DNA of 64,000 bases from Bradyrhizobium betae (GTDB taxonomy: Bacteria; Pseudomonadota; Alphaproteobacteria; Rhizobiales; Xanthobacteraceae), in the NCBI RefSeq assembly GCF_004123905.1, contig NZ_MZXW01000016.1:310001-374000 (forward strand), read 5' to 3'. Positions 45,426 to 55,852 of this stretch are shown here, piece after piece; the first letter of the stretch is position 1, and every line of letters begins with the position of its first letter. Position numbers and translations under genes: made by a program. The notes beneath the pieces are model-generated. The model saw nothing but the letters and a program-made list of their open reading frames with translations, ran no database searches and had not been told where the DNA came from.

Positions 45426-46448
45426 ATGGTCGATCTCTTCAGCATGTTCCGTCGGCGCCCCGCCAAGCGCGGCCGGCCAGGCTTTGCGCGTCAGGACATC
45501 ACCACGCTCGGGGACAGCGTCGGCGGTCTCGTGCCCAGCCCTGTCAGGGATGCTCCTCCGATCGCCCGTGACCAGCCGATGCACGCGCCCGACCAATTCC
45601 AGGGTGACTACGAAAGCGACTATCAGGCCGACTACCAAGTCGAGCCGCCGCGCGCCCAGGCGGTGCACCCGGTCAGGGCTGCCGCCAGGCCGAACGGCGC
45701 CGGCGGGCCGCAGCTTCTGAAGCGGCCGGGCTTCCTGGCTGTGCATAGCGTGGAAAAGAGCTTTGGCAGCCGCCAGGTGGTGCGAGGCGTCAGCATCTAT
45801 GTGCGCCGCGGCGAAGCGGTCGGCCTGCTCGGCCCGAACGGCGCCGGCAAGACCACCGTGTTCTACATGATCACCGGCCTGATCAAGCCCGATCGCGGCG
45901 CGATCGAGCTCGACGGTCACGACGTCACGAAGCTGCCGATGTATCAGCGCGCGCGACTCGGCATCGGCTATCTGCCGCAGGAAGCCTCGATCTTCCGCGG
46001 CCTCACCGTCGAGCAAAATATCCGCGCCGTGCTCGAAGTGGTCGAGCCCTCGCGCAAGAAGCGCGAGCAGCAGCTCGACTCGCTGCTCGACGAATTCAAC
46101 ATCACGCGCCTGCGTAAATCGCCGTCGATCGCGCTATCCGGCGGTGAGCGCCGCCGCGTCGAAATCGCGCGCGCGCTGGCGACGCGTCCGAACTACATGC
46201 TGCTCGACGAGCCCTTTGCGGGCATCGATCCGATCGCGGTCGGCGACATTCAGGACCTCGTCCGCCATCTCACCAACCGCGGCATCGGCGTGCTGATCAC
46301 CGACCACAATGTCCGCGAGACGCTCGGCCTCACCGATCGCGCCTATATCGTCTATGCCGGTGAAATCTTGACCGAGGGCAGCCCGGATGAGATCGTTGCT
46401 GATCCGGACGTCAGGCGCCTTTACCTTGGCGAGGAATTCCGCCTCTAG
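45426..46448 (+). CDS. lptB: LPS export ABC transporter ATP-binding protein LptB with long N-terminal extension
   Basis: From about residue 98 the 340-residue protein is a standard LptB: Walker [21 protein letters not shown]-loop [18 protein letters not shown], signature [16 protein letters not shown] and Walker [15 protein letters not shown]. The first ~97 residues are a low-complexity, charged, Tyr/Asp/Gln-rich tail absent from E. coli LptB (241 residues). ATG 45426 has a GGCGGGG site. Just upstream of rpoN, as in other rhizobia. Confidence 0.93.
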   Translation: MVDLFSMFRRRPAKRGRPGFARQDITTLGDSVGGLVPSPVRDAPPIARDQPMHAPDQFQGDYESDYQADYQVEPPRAQAVHPVRAAARPNGAGGPQLLKRPGFLAVHSVEKSFGSRQVVRGVSIYVRRGEAVGLLGPNGAGKTTVFYMITGLIKPDRGAIELDGHDVTKLPMYQRARLGIGYLPQEASIFRGLTVEQNIRAVLEVVEPSRKKREQQLDSLLDEFNITRLRKSPSIALSGGERRRVEIARALATRPNYMLLDEPFAGIDPIAVGDIQDLVRHLTNRGIGVLITDHNVRETLGLTDRAYIVYAGEILTEGSPDEIVADPDVRRLYLGEEFRL

Positions 46449-46538
46449 CCCTTTTTTCCAGTTCGTCAAGCCGTGTACATCGTGCCAAGACTAGGATAAG
46501 CAAAAATCGGACCAACTTTTGGGATCGGTTCTTGCTTC

Positions 46539-48152
46539 ATGGCGCTAACGCAGAGATTAGAGTTCCGGCAATCGCAGTCGCTGGTCATGACGCCGCAGCT
46601 GATGCAGGCGATCAAGCTGCTGCAATTGTCCAATCTCGATCTCACGACGTTCGTCGAAGAGGAACTCGAGCGGAACCCCCTGCTGGAACGGGCCAACGAC
46701 GAGGCCCCCGCGGGCGAGTCCCCGGCCGAGGCCGGCCAGTTCAACGATAGCGACGGCGGCCACAACGACGAGCCGGGCGGCGGTCCGGGCGAAGCCTTTG
46801 AGCCGGGCCAGGAAGAATGGATGAGCAAGGATCTCGGCACCCGCGCCGAGATCGAGCAGACCCTGGACACGGGTCTGGACAACGTCTTCTCCGAGGAGCC
46901 GGCCGAGGCTGCGGCGCGCAACGCCCAGGATGCCGCGCCGACCACCTACACCGAATGGGGCGGCGGCGCCTCCGGTGACGAAGACTACAATCTCGAGGCT
47001 TTTGTCGCTGCGGAAACCACGCTCGGCGACCATCTCGCCGAACAGCTCTCGGTCGCTTTCACCGGCCCTGCGCAGCGCATGATCGGCCAGTATTTGATCG
47101 ACCTCGTCGACGAGGCGGGCTATCTGCCGCCCGATCTCGGCCAGGCCGCCGAGCGTCTCGGCGCATCGCAAGCCGACGTCGAGGGCGTCCTTGCCGTGCT
47201 GCAAAAATTCGATCCGCCCGGCGTCTGCGCGCGCAACTTGAGCGAATGCCTGGCGATCCAGCTGCGCGAGCTCGACCGCTACGATCCCGCGATGCAGGCC
47301 CTGGTCGAGCATCTCGATCTCCTCGCCAAGCGCGACATCGCGTCCTTGCGAAAACTCTGCGGCGTCGACGACGAGGACATCGCCGACATGATCGGCGAGA
47401 TCCGCCGCCTCAATCCCAAGCCCGGCATGAAGTTCGGCTCGGCGCGGCTCCAGACCATGGTGCCCGACGTCTACGTCCGTCCGGGTCCCGATGGCGGCTG
47501 GCATGTCGAGCTCAACAGCGACACCTTGCCGCGCGTGCTGGTCAACCAGACCTACTATTCGCAACTGTCGAAGAAGGTCGGCAAGGACGGCGACAAGTCC
47601 TATTTCACCGACGCGCTCCAGAACGCGACCTGGCTCGTGCGTGCGCTCGATCAGCGCGCCCGCACCATCCTGAAGGTTGCAACCGAGATCGTGCGCCAGC
47701 AGGACGGCTTCTTCACCCATGGCGTGGCGCATCTGCGGCCGCTGAATCTGAAGGCGGTCGCCGACGCCATCCAGATGCACGAATCCACGGTGTCGCGCGT
47801 CACCGCCAACAAATACATGGCGACAAATCGCGGCACATTCGAGTTGAAATATTTCTTCACGGCCTCGATCGCTTCGGCCGACGGCGGCGAGGCGCATTCG
47901 GCCGAAGCAGTGCGCCACCACATCAAGCAGCTGATCGATTCGGAAGCACCGTCCGCGATCCTGTCGGATGATACCATCGTGGAACGCTTGCGCGCTTCGG
48001 GCATTGATATTGCCCGCCGCACGGTCGCGAAGTACCGCGAAGCCATGCGCATTCCGTCCTCGGTGCAACGCCGCCGCGACAAGCAGAGCGCTCTTGGTAA
48101 CGTCCTCTCGACTGCGATGTCCGATCGCTCCCGCAACACCGAGCCGGCCTGA
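46539..48152 (+). CDS. rpoN: RNA polymerase sigma-54 factor
   Basis: The 537-residue protein has the Gln/Leu-rich region I (LTQRLEFRQSQSLVMTPQLM), an acidic region II (about 60-130), the core-binding and HTH domains (DAIQMHESTVSRVTANKYMA) and the C-terminal RpoN box (ARRTVAKYRE). It directs transcription from -24/-12 promoters with activators such as NtrC and NifA. The lptB-rpoN-hpf-ptsN order links it to the nitrogen PTS. Bradyrhizobium is known to have two rpoN genes; this context fits the one next to lptB. Confidence 0.97.
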   Translation: MALTQRLEFRQSQSLVMTPQLMQAIKLLQLSNLDLTTFVEEELERNPLLERANDEAPAGESPAEAGQFNDSDGGHNDEPGGGPGEAFEPGQEEWMSKDLGTRAEIEQTLDTGLDNVFSEEPAEAAARNAQDAAPTTYTEWGGGASGDEDYNLEAFVAAETTLGDHLAEQLSVAFTGPAQRMIGQYLIDLVDEAGYLPPDLGQAAERLGASQADVEGVLAVLQKFDPPGVCARNLSECLAIQLRELDRYDPAMQALVEHLDLLAKRDIASLRKLCGVDDEDIADMIGEIRRLNPKPGMKFGSARLQTMVPDVYVRPGPDGGWHVELNSDTLPRVLVNQTYYSQLSKKVGKDGDKSYFTDALQNATWLVRALDQRARTILKVATEIVRQQDGFFTHGVAHLRPLNLKAVADAIQMHESTVSRVTANKYMATNRGTFELKYFFTASIASADGGEAHSAEAVRHHIKQLIDSEAPSAILSDDTIVERLRASGIDIARRTVAKYREAMRIPSSVQRRRDKQSALGNVLSTAMSDRSRNTEPA

Positions 48153-48209
48153 TTGCGCTGGCGCGAAATCGCGCTACTCTCATCTCCCATTCGCGACCGA
48201 TCCAAGCAC

Positions 48210-48258
48210 GCGCATGATCCGGAAAAGTGCACCGCGGTTTTCCGGGAAGATCATGCGC
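48210..48258. repeat. Palindromic element, GCGCATGATC family (copy 2)
   Basis: GCGCATGATCCGGAAAAG pairs with TTTTCCGGGAAGATCATGCGC around a short loop. It lies between rpoN and hpf, 62 bases before the hpf start. A related copy is at 21247-21295. Confidence 0.7.
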
Positions 48259-48320
48259 AGGGAAACCTCGGCTGCGATGAGGCGTCATCGCTGCCGGGCG
48301 CAAACCAAGCGAGGTATCAC

Positions 48321-48920
48321 ATGACTCTTCGGATTTCGGGCAAGAGCGTCAGCGTCGGCGAGGCCCTGCGCGGCCGCGTGACCGACCGGACTGAAGAGGT
48401 CCTGCGCAAATATTTCGACGGCAATTATTCCGGCCACATCACGCTGAGCAAGGATGGCTTCGGCTTCCGCACCGATTGCGCGCTGCATCTTGATTCCGGC
48501 ATTACGCTGGAGGCCGATTCGAACGCACCCGACGCCTATGCCAGCGCCGACCAGGCGCTCCTGATGATCGAGAAACGGCTCAAGCGCTACAAGAGCCGGC
48601 TCAAGGACCGCTCGGCGCGCAAGGCCCATGTCGCCTCCGCCGCGCTCGCCGCCCTGGACGCCACGGCTTACGTGCTGGAGGCGCCGGGCGAGGGGGACGA
48701 CGAGGACGAGGTCACCGGCTACAGCCCCGTGATCATCGCCGAGGCCACGACCTCCCTGAGGCAGCTCTCAGTCAGCGAGGCCGTCATGGAACTCGACCTC
48801 AGCGGGGCACCCTGCCTGGTATTCCAGCATGGTTCCTCGGGCCGGGTGAACATCATCTACCGCCGGGCCGACGGCAATGTCGGCTGGATCGACCCGCCGG
48901 GCGCCAAATCGGGGGGCTAG
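48321..48920 (+). CDS. hpf: Ribosome hibernation-promoting factor, long form
   Basis: At 199 residues it has the N-terminal HPF/YfiA domain (TLRISGKSVSVGEALRGRVT ... RTDCALHLDSGITLEADS) and the C-terminal dimerisation domain of long HPF (SVSEAVMELDLSGAPCLVFQ ... VNIIYRRADGNVGWIDP). Long HPF forms 100S ribosome dimers in stationary phase. Older annotations call it a sigma-54 modulation protein because of its place downstream of rpoN. The start ATG 48321 follows GCGAGG at a usual distance. Confidence 0.93.
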   Translation: MTLRISGKSVSVGEALRGRVTDRTEEVLRKYFDGNYSGHITLSKDGFGFRTDCALHLDSGITLEADSNAPDAYASADQALLMIEKRLKRYKSRLKDRSARKAHVASAALAALDATAYVLEAPGEGDDEDEVTGYSPVIIAEATTSLRQLSVSEAVMELDLSGAPCLVFQHGSSGRVNIIYRRADGNVGWIDPPGAKSGG

Positions 48921-49140
48921 GGCCGGAAGCAGGGCCCGTACCAACCGCAGCCCTTAACAATGACCGTGGCAAAGCCGCACGCAGGAGTTGGCACCGGGAT
49001 TGCGTTGGAGTAGAAGCGCCCCACATCAGGATCGGGGCTAAGTCCGCCTCCTGCTTCACCTTCTTGACGCCGGCCGGGCTCGATCTGATCGAGCCGGCCA
49101 ATTCGGAACCTGACGGTTTAATTCACCTCGGAAACCTTCC

Positions 49141-49602
49141 ATGCCGATTACCGATCTGGTCGCGCCCGAGGCGATTCTCCCGGCATTGAAGGTCAACAGC
49201 AAGAAGCAGGCGCTTCAGGAGCTCGCGGCCAAGGCTGCCGAGCTGACCGGGCAGAACGAGCGCGCGGTGTTCGAGGTGCTGCTCCAGCGTGAGAAGCTCG
49301 GCACCACCGCCGTCGGCTACGGCGTCGCCATTCCCCACGGCAAGCTGCCCAAGCTCGAAAAGATTTTTGGCCTGTTCGCGCGGCTCGAGCGTCCGATCGA
49401 TTTCGAGTCGATGGACGGCCAGCCGGTCGATCTCGTCTTCCTGCTGCTCGCCCCCGAAGGCGCCGGCGCCGATCACCTCAAGGCCCTCGCCCGCATCGCC
49501 CGCCTGCTCCGCGACCAGGACATCGCCAAGAAGCTCCGCGCCTCGCGCGATGCCCAGGCGATCTTTTCGGTGCTGGCGCTACCGCCGGCGACCGCGGCCT
49601 GA
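49141..49602 (+). CDS. ptsN: PTS IIA-like nitrogen-regulatory protein
   Basis: The 153-residue EIIA-Ntr has the phosphorylatable His66 in GVAIPHGKLP. It receives phosphate from the PtsP-NPr chain and in rhizobia affects potassium transport, sensor kinases and metabolic regulation. It follows hpf after 220 bases that contain no recognisable gene but likely a promoter. It completes the rpoN-hpf-ptsN set. Confidence 0.95.
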   Translation: MPITDLVAPEAILPALKVNSKKQALQELAAKAAELTGQNERAVFEVLLQREKLGTTAVGYGVAIPHGKLPKLEKIFGLFARLERPIDFESMDGQPVDLVFLLLAPEGAGADHLKALARIARLLRDQDIAKKLRASRDAQAIFSVLALPPATAA

Positions 49603-49668
49603 CATCGCTTTTCCGCGTCGCCCGGTAAAAGCCAGATCGGGATTGGCGCGGCGCCAAGCTGACGTCGC

Positions 49669-51258
49669 TCACAGCGGCAGCCCGGCCCTCCGCAGGCCTT
49701 CCCCGTACCGCCAGGCATCGTCCGCACGGCGATAGGGTCCATAGATCGCTTCGAGATTGGACACGCGCTCGTTTGGATTGATCTGGAGCAGCCGGGCCAC
49801 GGCCTTTTGCGCGGACTCCATCTGCCCGGCAAATGCGTCTGCCGATGCGCCGATGCGCAAGGCCGGCAGCAGCTTTGGTGTGCCGCGCAGGGCCGCATTC
49901 GCCCAGGATGAGGCCTCGCCGTAGCGGCCGGCGAAGAAGTGCGCATGTGCGGTCGCCGCCTGCATCAGAGGCATCAGCGGATCGACCGGGCTGATACGCA
50001 TAGCATACATCAGATGCACCACGGCCGCTTCCGGCTCGCCCACCCAGCTCTTGATGAAGCCGGCGAAATAAGACGCCCACATCAGATTGGGATTGACGGC
50101 AAGCGCCTGATCGATGCACGCGGCGCCGGTGTCGAGATCGCGAACGACATAGGCCAGCGCACCGGCGCTCGTCGCCAGCGCGAGCGCGTCGTCGCTGCCC
50201 AGACGAATCGCGTGACGGGCCAGGCGATCGGTTTCGGCAATGTCGCGCGCGAGATCGTCGGTCGGCCACCGGTTGGTTCTGTCCTTGACGTAGCAGTAAG
50301 CGGCCATGCCGTAGGCGGACGCAAACTCTGGATCGAGTTCGATCGCACGCTTGAACAGCTGCAAGGCCTCGACATTGGCTTCGCGGATCGTGAAGCGGTA
50401 GATCGCCGCCGTGCCGCGCAGGTAATATTCGTAGGCACCGAGGCTTTCGGTCGGCTTGCGCTTGGCGCGTTCGATCGCGGAATGCTCGAGCTTCGGCACC
50501 AGCAGCCCCACCACCTGCCGCGCGATCTGGTCCTGCAGGTCGAAGATATCATCGAGCGCTCCGTCGAACCTGTCAGCCCACAGATGCGCGCGGGTCGAGG
50601 CATCGATCAGCTGGGCGGTGATGCGCACGCGATCGGCCGATTTGCGTACGCTGCCTTCGAGGACGAAACTCACCCCCAATTCGCGGCCAATCTGCTTCAC
50701 GTCGACGGAACGGCCTTTGTAGGTGAAGCTGGAATTGCGGGCGATCACGAACAGCGAACGAAAGCGCGAAAGCGTCGTGATGATTTCCTCGACGACGCCG
50801 TCCGCAAAATACTCCTGTTGCGGATCGCCGCTCATGTTCTGAAACGGCATGACTGCGACGGCTGGCTGGGCTGGCAGCGGAAGCATTTCGGTCGCCGCTT
50901 GAGACGCCGCAGCCGCAGGCGGCGCAGCAGCGCGATCATGCGGGTCAAGCTTCAGCGGGCCGGCAAACCGGTAGCCGTATTTGGGCAACGTCTCGATCCA
51001 GCGTTCGCCGCCCGGCTCTTGGCCGAACACCCGGCGCAGCGCCCCGATCTGGACCGGCAGATTGCTCTCCTCGACGATGAGTCCGTCCCACGCAGACTTG
51101 ATCAGCGCGTCCTTGGAGACCGGATTTCCCGCCTGCTCGAGGAGCGCGCGCAGCACTGCGATGGCGCGCTGCCCAAGCTGCACGGGAACGCCACCGCGAA
51201 ACAGGAGCGCAGTGCTCCCGTCGAGGCGAAACGGACCGATGATGAAACTCGTTGCCAT
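49669..51258 (-). CDS. Winged-helix / TolB-like / TPR regulatory protein
   Basis: The 529-residue protein has, in order, an OmpR/PhoB-type winged helix (residues about 1-100; IGALRRVFGQEPGGERWIET, then PKYGYRF), a FlgO/TolB-N-like domain (about 132-250; AVMPFQNMSGDPQQEYFADG, VLEGSVRKSADRVRITAQLI) and TPR-like helices to the end. This CadC/adenylate-cyclase-like architecture is common in Bradyrhizobium. No transmembrane segment is visible, so it is a one-component cytoplasmic regulator. It is divergent from the peroxiredoxin gene; the 231-base gap may hold its target promoter. Confidence 0.82.
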   Translation of the reverse strand: MATSFIIGPFRLDGSTALLFRGGVPVQLGQRAIAVLRALLEQAGNPVSKDALIKSAWDGLIVEESNLPVQIGALRRVFGQEPGGERWIETLPKYGYRFAGPLKLDPHDRAAAPPAAAASQAATEMLPLPAQPAVAVMPFQNMSGDPQQEYFADGVVEEIITTLSRFRSLFVIARNSSFTYKGRSVDVKQIGRELGVSFVLEGSVRKSADRVRITAQLIDASTRAHLWADRFDGALDDIFDLQDQIARQVVGLLVPKLEHSAIERAKRKPTESLGAYEYYLRGTAAIYRFTIREANVEALQLFKRAIELDPEFASAYGMAAYCYVKDRTNRWPTDDLARDIAETDRLARHAIRLGSDDALALATSAGALAYVVRDLDTGAACIDQALAVNPNLMWASYFAGFIKSWVGEPEAAVVHLMYAMRISPVDPLMPLMQAATAHAHFFAGRYGEASSWANAALRGTPKLLPALRIGASADAFAGQMESAQKAVARLLQINPNERVSNLEAIYGPYRRADDAWRYGEGLRRAGLPL

Positions 51259-51489
51259 GGCGCGATGCTTAAGAACTTTTTCAGAACGACACCATGACTT
51301 TCGGTAGAGCCGGGCGCAGATATCAACGTCCCGATGGTGGGGCTATCCACATTGGCCGGTTTCCGGCCTCAAAGATCAAGCAGGGCGCGACGCGCGGTCA
51401 CAGCCTCGACTGGAGGCCGGCCAGCTCGCCTTTGCGGCCCTGAGGCGCGCTATGGCGACGCGCCGAATGACGACGGAAGGAAATGCACG

Positions 51490-52149
51490 ATGGCACTTGC
51501 ACTCAATGACACGGCGCCGGATTTCGAAGCGCAAACGACCGAAGGCGATATCCGCTTCCACGATTGGATCGGCGATTCCTGGGCGGTGCTGTTCTCTCAT
51601 CCGAAGGATTTCACGCCGGTCTGCACCACCGAGCTCGGTACCATGGCCGGCCTCAAGAGTGAGTTCCACAAGCGCAACGTCAAGGTCATCGGAATCTCCG
51701 TCGATCCGGTGGAGAATCACAACAAGTGGAAGGGCGACATCCACAAGGCGACAGGCCACGAGGTCGATTATCCCATGATCGGCGACCGGGAGCTCGTGGT
51801 CGCCAAGCTGTTTGGCATGCTGCCCGCAGATGCCGGGACGACATCGGAAGGGCGCACGCCAGCCGACAACCAGACCGTGCGGTCAGTGTTCGTCATCGGG
51901 CCCGACAAGAAGATCAAGCTGACCCTCACCTATCCGATGACGACCGGCCGCAATTTCCAGGAAATCCTGCGCGTCATCGATTCGCTCCAGCTCACGGCCA
52001 AGTTCCCGGTCGCGACGCCCGCCGATTGGATGCCCGGTGAAGACGTCGTGATTGCCGGATCGGTCTCGAACGAGGATGCCGTCAAGCGCTTCGGCAGCTT
52101 CGACACCGTCCTGCCCTATCTGCGCAAGGCCAAGCAGCCGTCGGCCTGA
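51490..52149 (+). CDS. 1-Cys peroxiredoxin (Prx6/AhpC-TSA family)
   Basis: The 219-residue enzyme has the peroxidatic Cys45 in DFTPVCTTELG and the Prx6-type C-terminal domain (GRNFQEILRVIDSLQLTAKF ... PADWMPGEDVVI). No second conserved Cys is present, so it is a 1-Cys form that needs an external thiol. It reduces H2O2 and organic peroxides. The start ATG 51490 is preceded by GGAAGGAA. It is divergent from the winged-helix/TPR regulator. Confidence 0.92.
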   Translation: MALALNDTAPDFEAQTTEGDIRFHDWIGDSWAVLFSHPKDFTPVCTTELGTMAGLKSEFHKRNVKVIGISVDPVENHNKWKGDIHKATGHEVDYPMIGDRELVVAKLFGMLPADAGTTSEGRTPADNQTVRSVFVIGPDKKIKLTLTYPMTTGRNFQEILRVIDSLQLTAKFPVATPADWMPGEDVVIAGSVSNEDAVKRFGSFDTVLPYLRKAKQPSA

Positions 52150-52231
52150 CGCGTCGCCCGGCAATCCGGGTTCGACACCTTTCAATTCTAGAGCGTGCCC
52201 CGCGAAGAGGGCCACAAGCCAGGCGGCATAG

Positions 52232-55200
52232 ATGCAGCAGTTTCGACAGTCGTGGGCAGCGCTCAGGCGCGTCCTTCTCGCCGGCCTTCCGTTTGCCGGC
52301 GTCCTGATGGCCGGCATCGCCGGCCACTCCGGCCAAGCTTTTGCCGCGTGTACCGTATCTGGGTCGCTCTCGGGCGGTCCGAATGCCGTCTCCTGTAACA
52401 CGACGGTGACGCTTCCCACGATGAACGATGACGCGACATCGACGAGTTCGACCGACTATCACCAGCGCTTCAACTCCGGCGGGACCGTGACCGGCGCGAT
52501 CAACGCCGGCCAGACCGTCAGCGGACAGGGGCTCTGGGTCGAATCGACAGAGTCCGGTGCTGCGATCAATTTCACCAACAACGGTGCGGCGACCGGAGCG
52601 ACGAACGGCCTCCAGATCAGGTCAACCGGCGGAGACATCACCTATTCGGGCAATGGCAGCGCCACCGGCGGCGCCGGAAGTGCCGGCCTCTTGCTTGGCG
52701 TTTTTTCAGGCTCTGGAGCCATCACGGTCGGCACGAGCGGCACAGCCATCGTGCCGAACTTCTCCGGCGGGTTCGGCTTGGCGGCCCAGGCTTCCGGTCC
52801 GATCAACATCTTTTTGAACGGCGGCAGCCTTTCGGAATCGGACCCCAACGGCGTCGGCATGTACATGGTGGCTTCCGGCAGCGTTTCTGCGAGCCTGACC
52901 GGCAGCACCACCATCACGAATGCCAGCGGCGGGGGCGGCATCACGGCCGGCATCTACGCGCTGTCCACCGGCGGCGCCGTCACCATCACCTCGAATGCCA
53001 ATATCGGCAGCGCCGGGGCCCCGTTCGTGGCCGGAATCCAGGTGCAGGCAGGTGGCCCCGGAGGTACCAGTGTCTCCCAGACCGGCGGCGCGATCTTCGC
53101 GGTCAACTACGGAGTGTTTTCATCGAGCAATGGAAGCGGCGCCACCTCGATCAACACCAGCGCGGGCAGCTCGATCACGATGTCCGGCGCCACCAGCACT
53201 GCTGTCTGGGCCCTCAGCACCGGCACCGGTGCAGCCAACATCACGACTGCGGGTACGATCAGCGGCGCCGTGTACGGCGTCGATGCGTACATCGCCAACG
53301 CTGCCAATGCCAGCGATGTCAACATCGCGGTGAACGGCAACGTCTCCGCCAGCTCGATCGGTGTCGTTGGCCGGACGGCGGGGACCGGCAATGTGCATGT
53401 CTCGGTCGGCTCCGGCGTCACCGTGACGGGGACCGGCGGCGCGGGCCTGACCCTCGACGGATTCGGCGTGAACACGGTTGCGAACGACGGCACGATCGCT
53501 GGCGCTTACGGCGTTGCAACGTTTGGTGGCACCACCACCATCACCAATTCCGGCAATATCACCGGCTCCAGCGTGGCGGTGAACCTGACCGGCGCCGACA
53601 ACGTCTTTGTCATGAACGGACCGAACGCGACGATGACCGGCGCGGCAGTCGGCAGCGGCACGGACACATTCCGCTTCGCCGGCACCGGCAGCAACAGTTT
53701 CGATGTCAGCCAGATCGCCGCGGGCTGGACGCTGCTCGACAAGACCGGATCGTCGATCTGGTCGCTCACGGGCACGTCGACCTACGCAGGGCCGGTCACG
53801 GTCAATGGCGGCACGCTTGCCGTGAACGGCGATCTCTCTTCGGCGTCGAGCCTCACGGTGAATGCCGGCGGCACGCTCGGTGGCAACGGCATTCTCGGAA
53901 GCGTCGCCATCAACGGCGGCACGCTGGCGCCCGGCAATTCGATCGGGACGCTGACGATGGCGAGCCTGACCATGACCGCAGCGTCGACTTATTTGGTCGA
54001 GGTCTCGCCGGCGAGCGCCGACCGCGTCGACGTCACGGGAAGCGCGACGCTCGGCGGCGCCACGGTCCGTGCCGTGTTTGCGCCGGGCAGCTATGTTGCG
54101 AAGCAGTACACCATTCTTCATGCGGGCAGCCTCATCGGCACTTTCGCTGGCCCCGTCAACACCAGTCGTCCGGCTTCAAGTCCAGCCTCCGCCAGGACAC
54201 CAACAACGTCTATCTCGATCTCGCGCTCGGCTTCAGCCCGCCTGGCGGGCTCAACACCAACCAGCAGAACGTCGCGAACGCGCTGACCAACTTCTTCAAC
54301 TCGACCGGCGGCATCGCGGCAGTCTATGGGTCGCTGACGCCGGCCGGCCTGACGCAGGCCTCGGGCGAGACGGCGACCGGCACGCAGCAGACGACCTTCA
54401 ATGCGATGAGCTTGTTCATGGGGCTCTTGACCGATCCGTTCGTGACCGGGCGCGGCGAACCTGGTTCGTTCGGTGGGCTGACGGGCTATGCGGCCGACAA
54501 CAGCGATGCGCTCGGGTACGCCGGTGACCGCAAGCGCACCGGCGCCGAGCGCGAGGCCTATGCTGCCGTGTCTCGCAAGGCGCCGCCGCATGCCTTCGAG
54601 CAGCGCTGGAGCGTATGGGCCGCAGGCTTCGGCGGTTCGCAGACCACTGACGGCAATGCGACGCTCGGCTCCAACACCGCCACCAGCCGGACCGCCGGTG
54701 CTGCGGCCGGCGCCGATTACTGGTTCTCGCCCTCCACCGTGGCCGGCTTCGCGCTCGGCGGCGGTGGCACCAACTTCAGCGTGGCGAATGGCGGCACCGG
54801 CCGCTCCGACCTGTTCCAGGCCGGCGCCTTCGTGCGGCACAATGCTGGGCCGGCCTATGTCACCGCCGCGCTGGCCTATGGCTGGCAGGACATCACCACC
54901 GATCGCACCGTCACCATTGCCGGCGCCGATCATCTTCAGGCGCGCTTCAATGCCAACGCGTATTCCGGGCGGCTCGAAGGCGGTTATCGTTTCGTCGCGC
55001 CGTGGATCAGCGGCGTCGGCTTCACGCCTTACGCCGCGGCCCAGTTCACGACGTTCGATCTGCCGGCCTATGCGGAAAGCGCCATCTCCGGCAGCGGCGC
55101 GTTTGCGCTGAGCTACGCATCGAAGAGCACCACCGCCACCCGCAGCGAGCTCGGCCTGCGCACCGACAAATCGTTTGCCCTCAGCGACGCGATCGTGACG

Positions 55201-55449
55201 CTGCGGGGACGCGCCGCATGGGCCCACGACTTCAACCCGGATCGCAACATCGCCGCGACGTTCCAGGCGCTGCCAGGCGCAAGCTTCGTCGTCAACGGCG
55301 CAGCGCAAGCGCATGACGCAGCAATGACCACCGCGTCGGCGGAGGTGACGTTCGCAAGCGGCATCTCACTCGCCGCAACGTTCGAGGGCGAATTCTCAGA
55401 GGTCACCCGCAGCTACGCCGGCAAGGGCGTCGTGCGCTACGGGTGGTGA
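52232..55449 (+). pseudogene. Autotransporter (passenger plus beta-barrel), split by a frameshift near 54165
   Basis: Frame one (52232-54286) encodes a signal region, a Gly/Thr/Ser/Ala-rich passenger with repeated TITNASGG-like rungs and the PATR-type block YAGPVTVNGGTLAVNGDLSS. After GTFAGPVNTS the reading continues in another frame: SSGFKSSLRQDTNNVYLDLA and, after FSPPGGLNTNQQN, the beta-barrel domain that ends at 55449 with VVRYGW, an aromatic C-terminus as in outer-membrane barrels. One deleted base (or two inserted) at 54160-54168 explains the split. The intact product would be about 1070 residues. The barrel part alone (347 residues from ATG 54406) has no signal peptide. Confidence 0.85.
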
Positions 55450-55465
55450 GACCGGCAACAGAGCA

Positions 55466-55501
55466 AAACGGGCACGCCTTCCTTCGAAGGCATGCCCGTT
55501 T
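55466..55501. terminator. Bidirectional hairpin terminator
   Basis: AAACGGGCACGCCTTC and GAAGGCATGCCCGTTT form a long stem with one mismatch and a CTTC loop. It carries T-tracts on one side and A-tracts on the other, so it can serve both the autotransporter and the convergent DUF1150 gene. Confidence 0.8.
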
Positions 55502-55528
55502 GAAACTCTATTCGTGCGACGCGCGTGC

Positions 55529-55801
55529 TCAGTGCACGCTCACCGCCTGCAGCTCGTTGCTCCAGGCGTTGGCGACCGCGGCTTCGCGGCTGTCGGTCAG
55601 CATGATCGGCGTGCCGTCGGCGGCGTGGAGTGCGAAGAGCTTGAGGCCCGGCGCGATCTTCGGCGCTTCGGGAAACAGGCCCGGTACGTCCTCGGAGCGG
55701 ATCTGCTTCACATAGGCGATGTGACCTTCGCCGAGGTTTGCCAGCGTCTCGGGCGAGGCGTTCCTGGCTTCGTATTCGAACACAACGTGACCTTCACTCA
55801 T
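55529..55801 (-). CDS. DUF1150 family protein
   Basis: The 90-residue protein matches DUF1150 (AYVKQIRSEDV ... LFALHAADGTPIMLTDSREAA). This small alphaproteobacterial family is usually found beside an Hsp20 gene, and here it lies 51 bases downstream of hsp20 on the same strand, so they likely form a heat-shock operon. Its function is unknown. A terminator follows at 55466-55501. Confidence 0.88.
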   Translation of the reverse strand: MSEGHVVFEYEARNASPETLANLGEGHIAYVKQIRSEDVPGLFPEAPKIAPGLKLFALHAADGTPIMLTDSREAAVANAWSNELQAVSVH

Positions 55802-55852
55802 GGTCTCGACTCCTTCACAGAAACTAAGCGGTCGAGTCCGCTACTCGTTCCA

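Noticed and set aside
46514..46536. Possible sigma-54 -24/-12 site (GG-N10-GC) before rpoN
   Set aside because: Only four bases separate it from the rpoN ATG, so the transcript would start inside the gene; the -24 block is also poor.
54150..54180. Phase-variable switch in the autotransporter
   Set aside because: No homopolymer or tandem repeat is present at the frameshift, so slipped-strand switching has no substrate.
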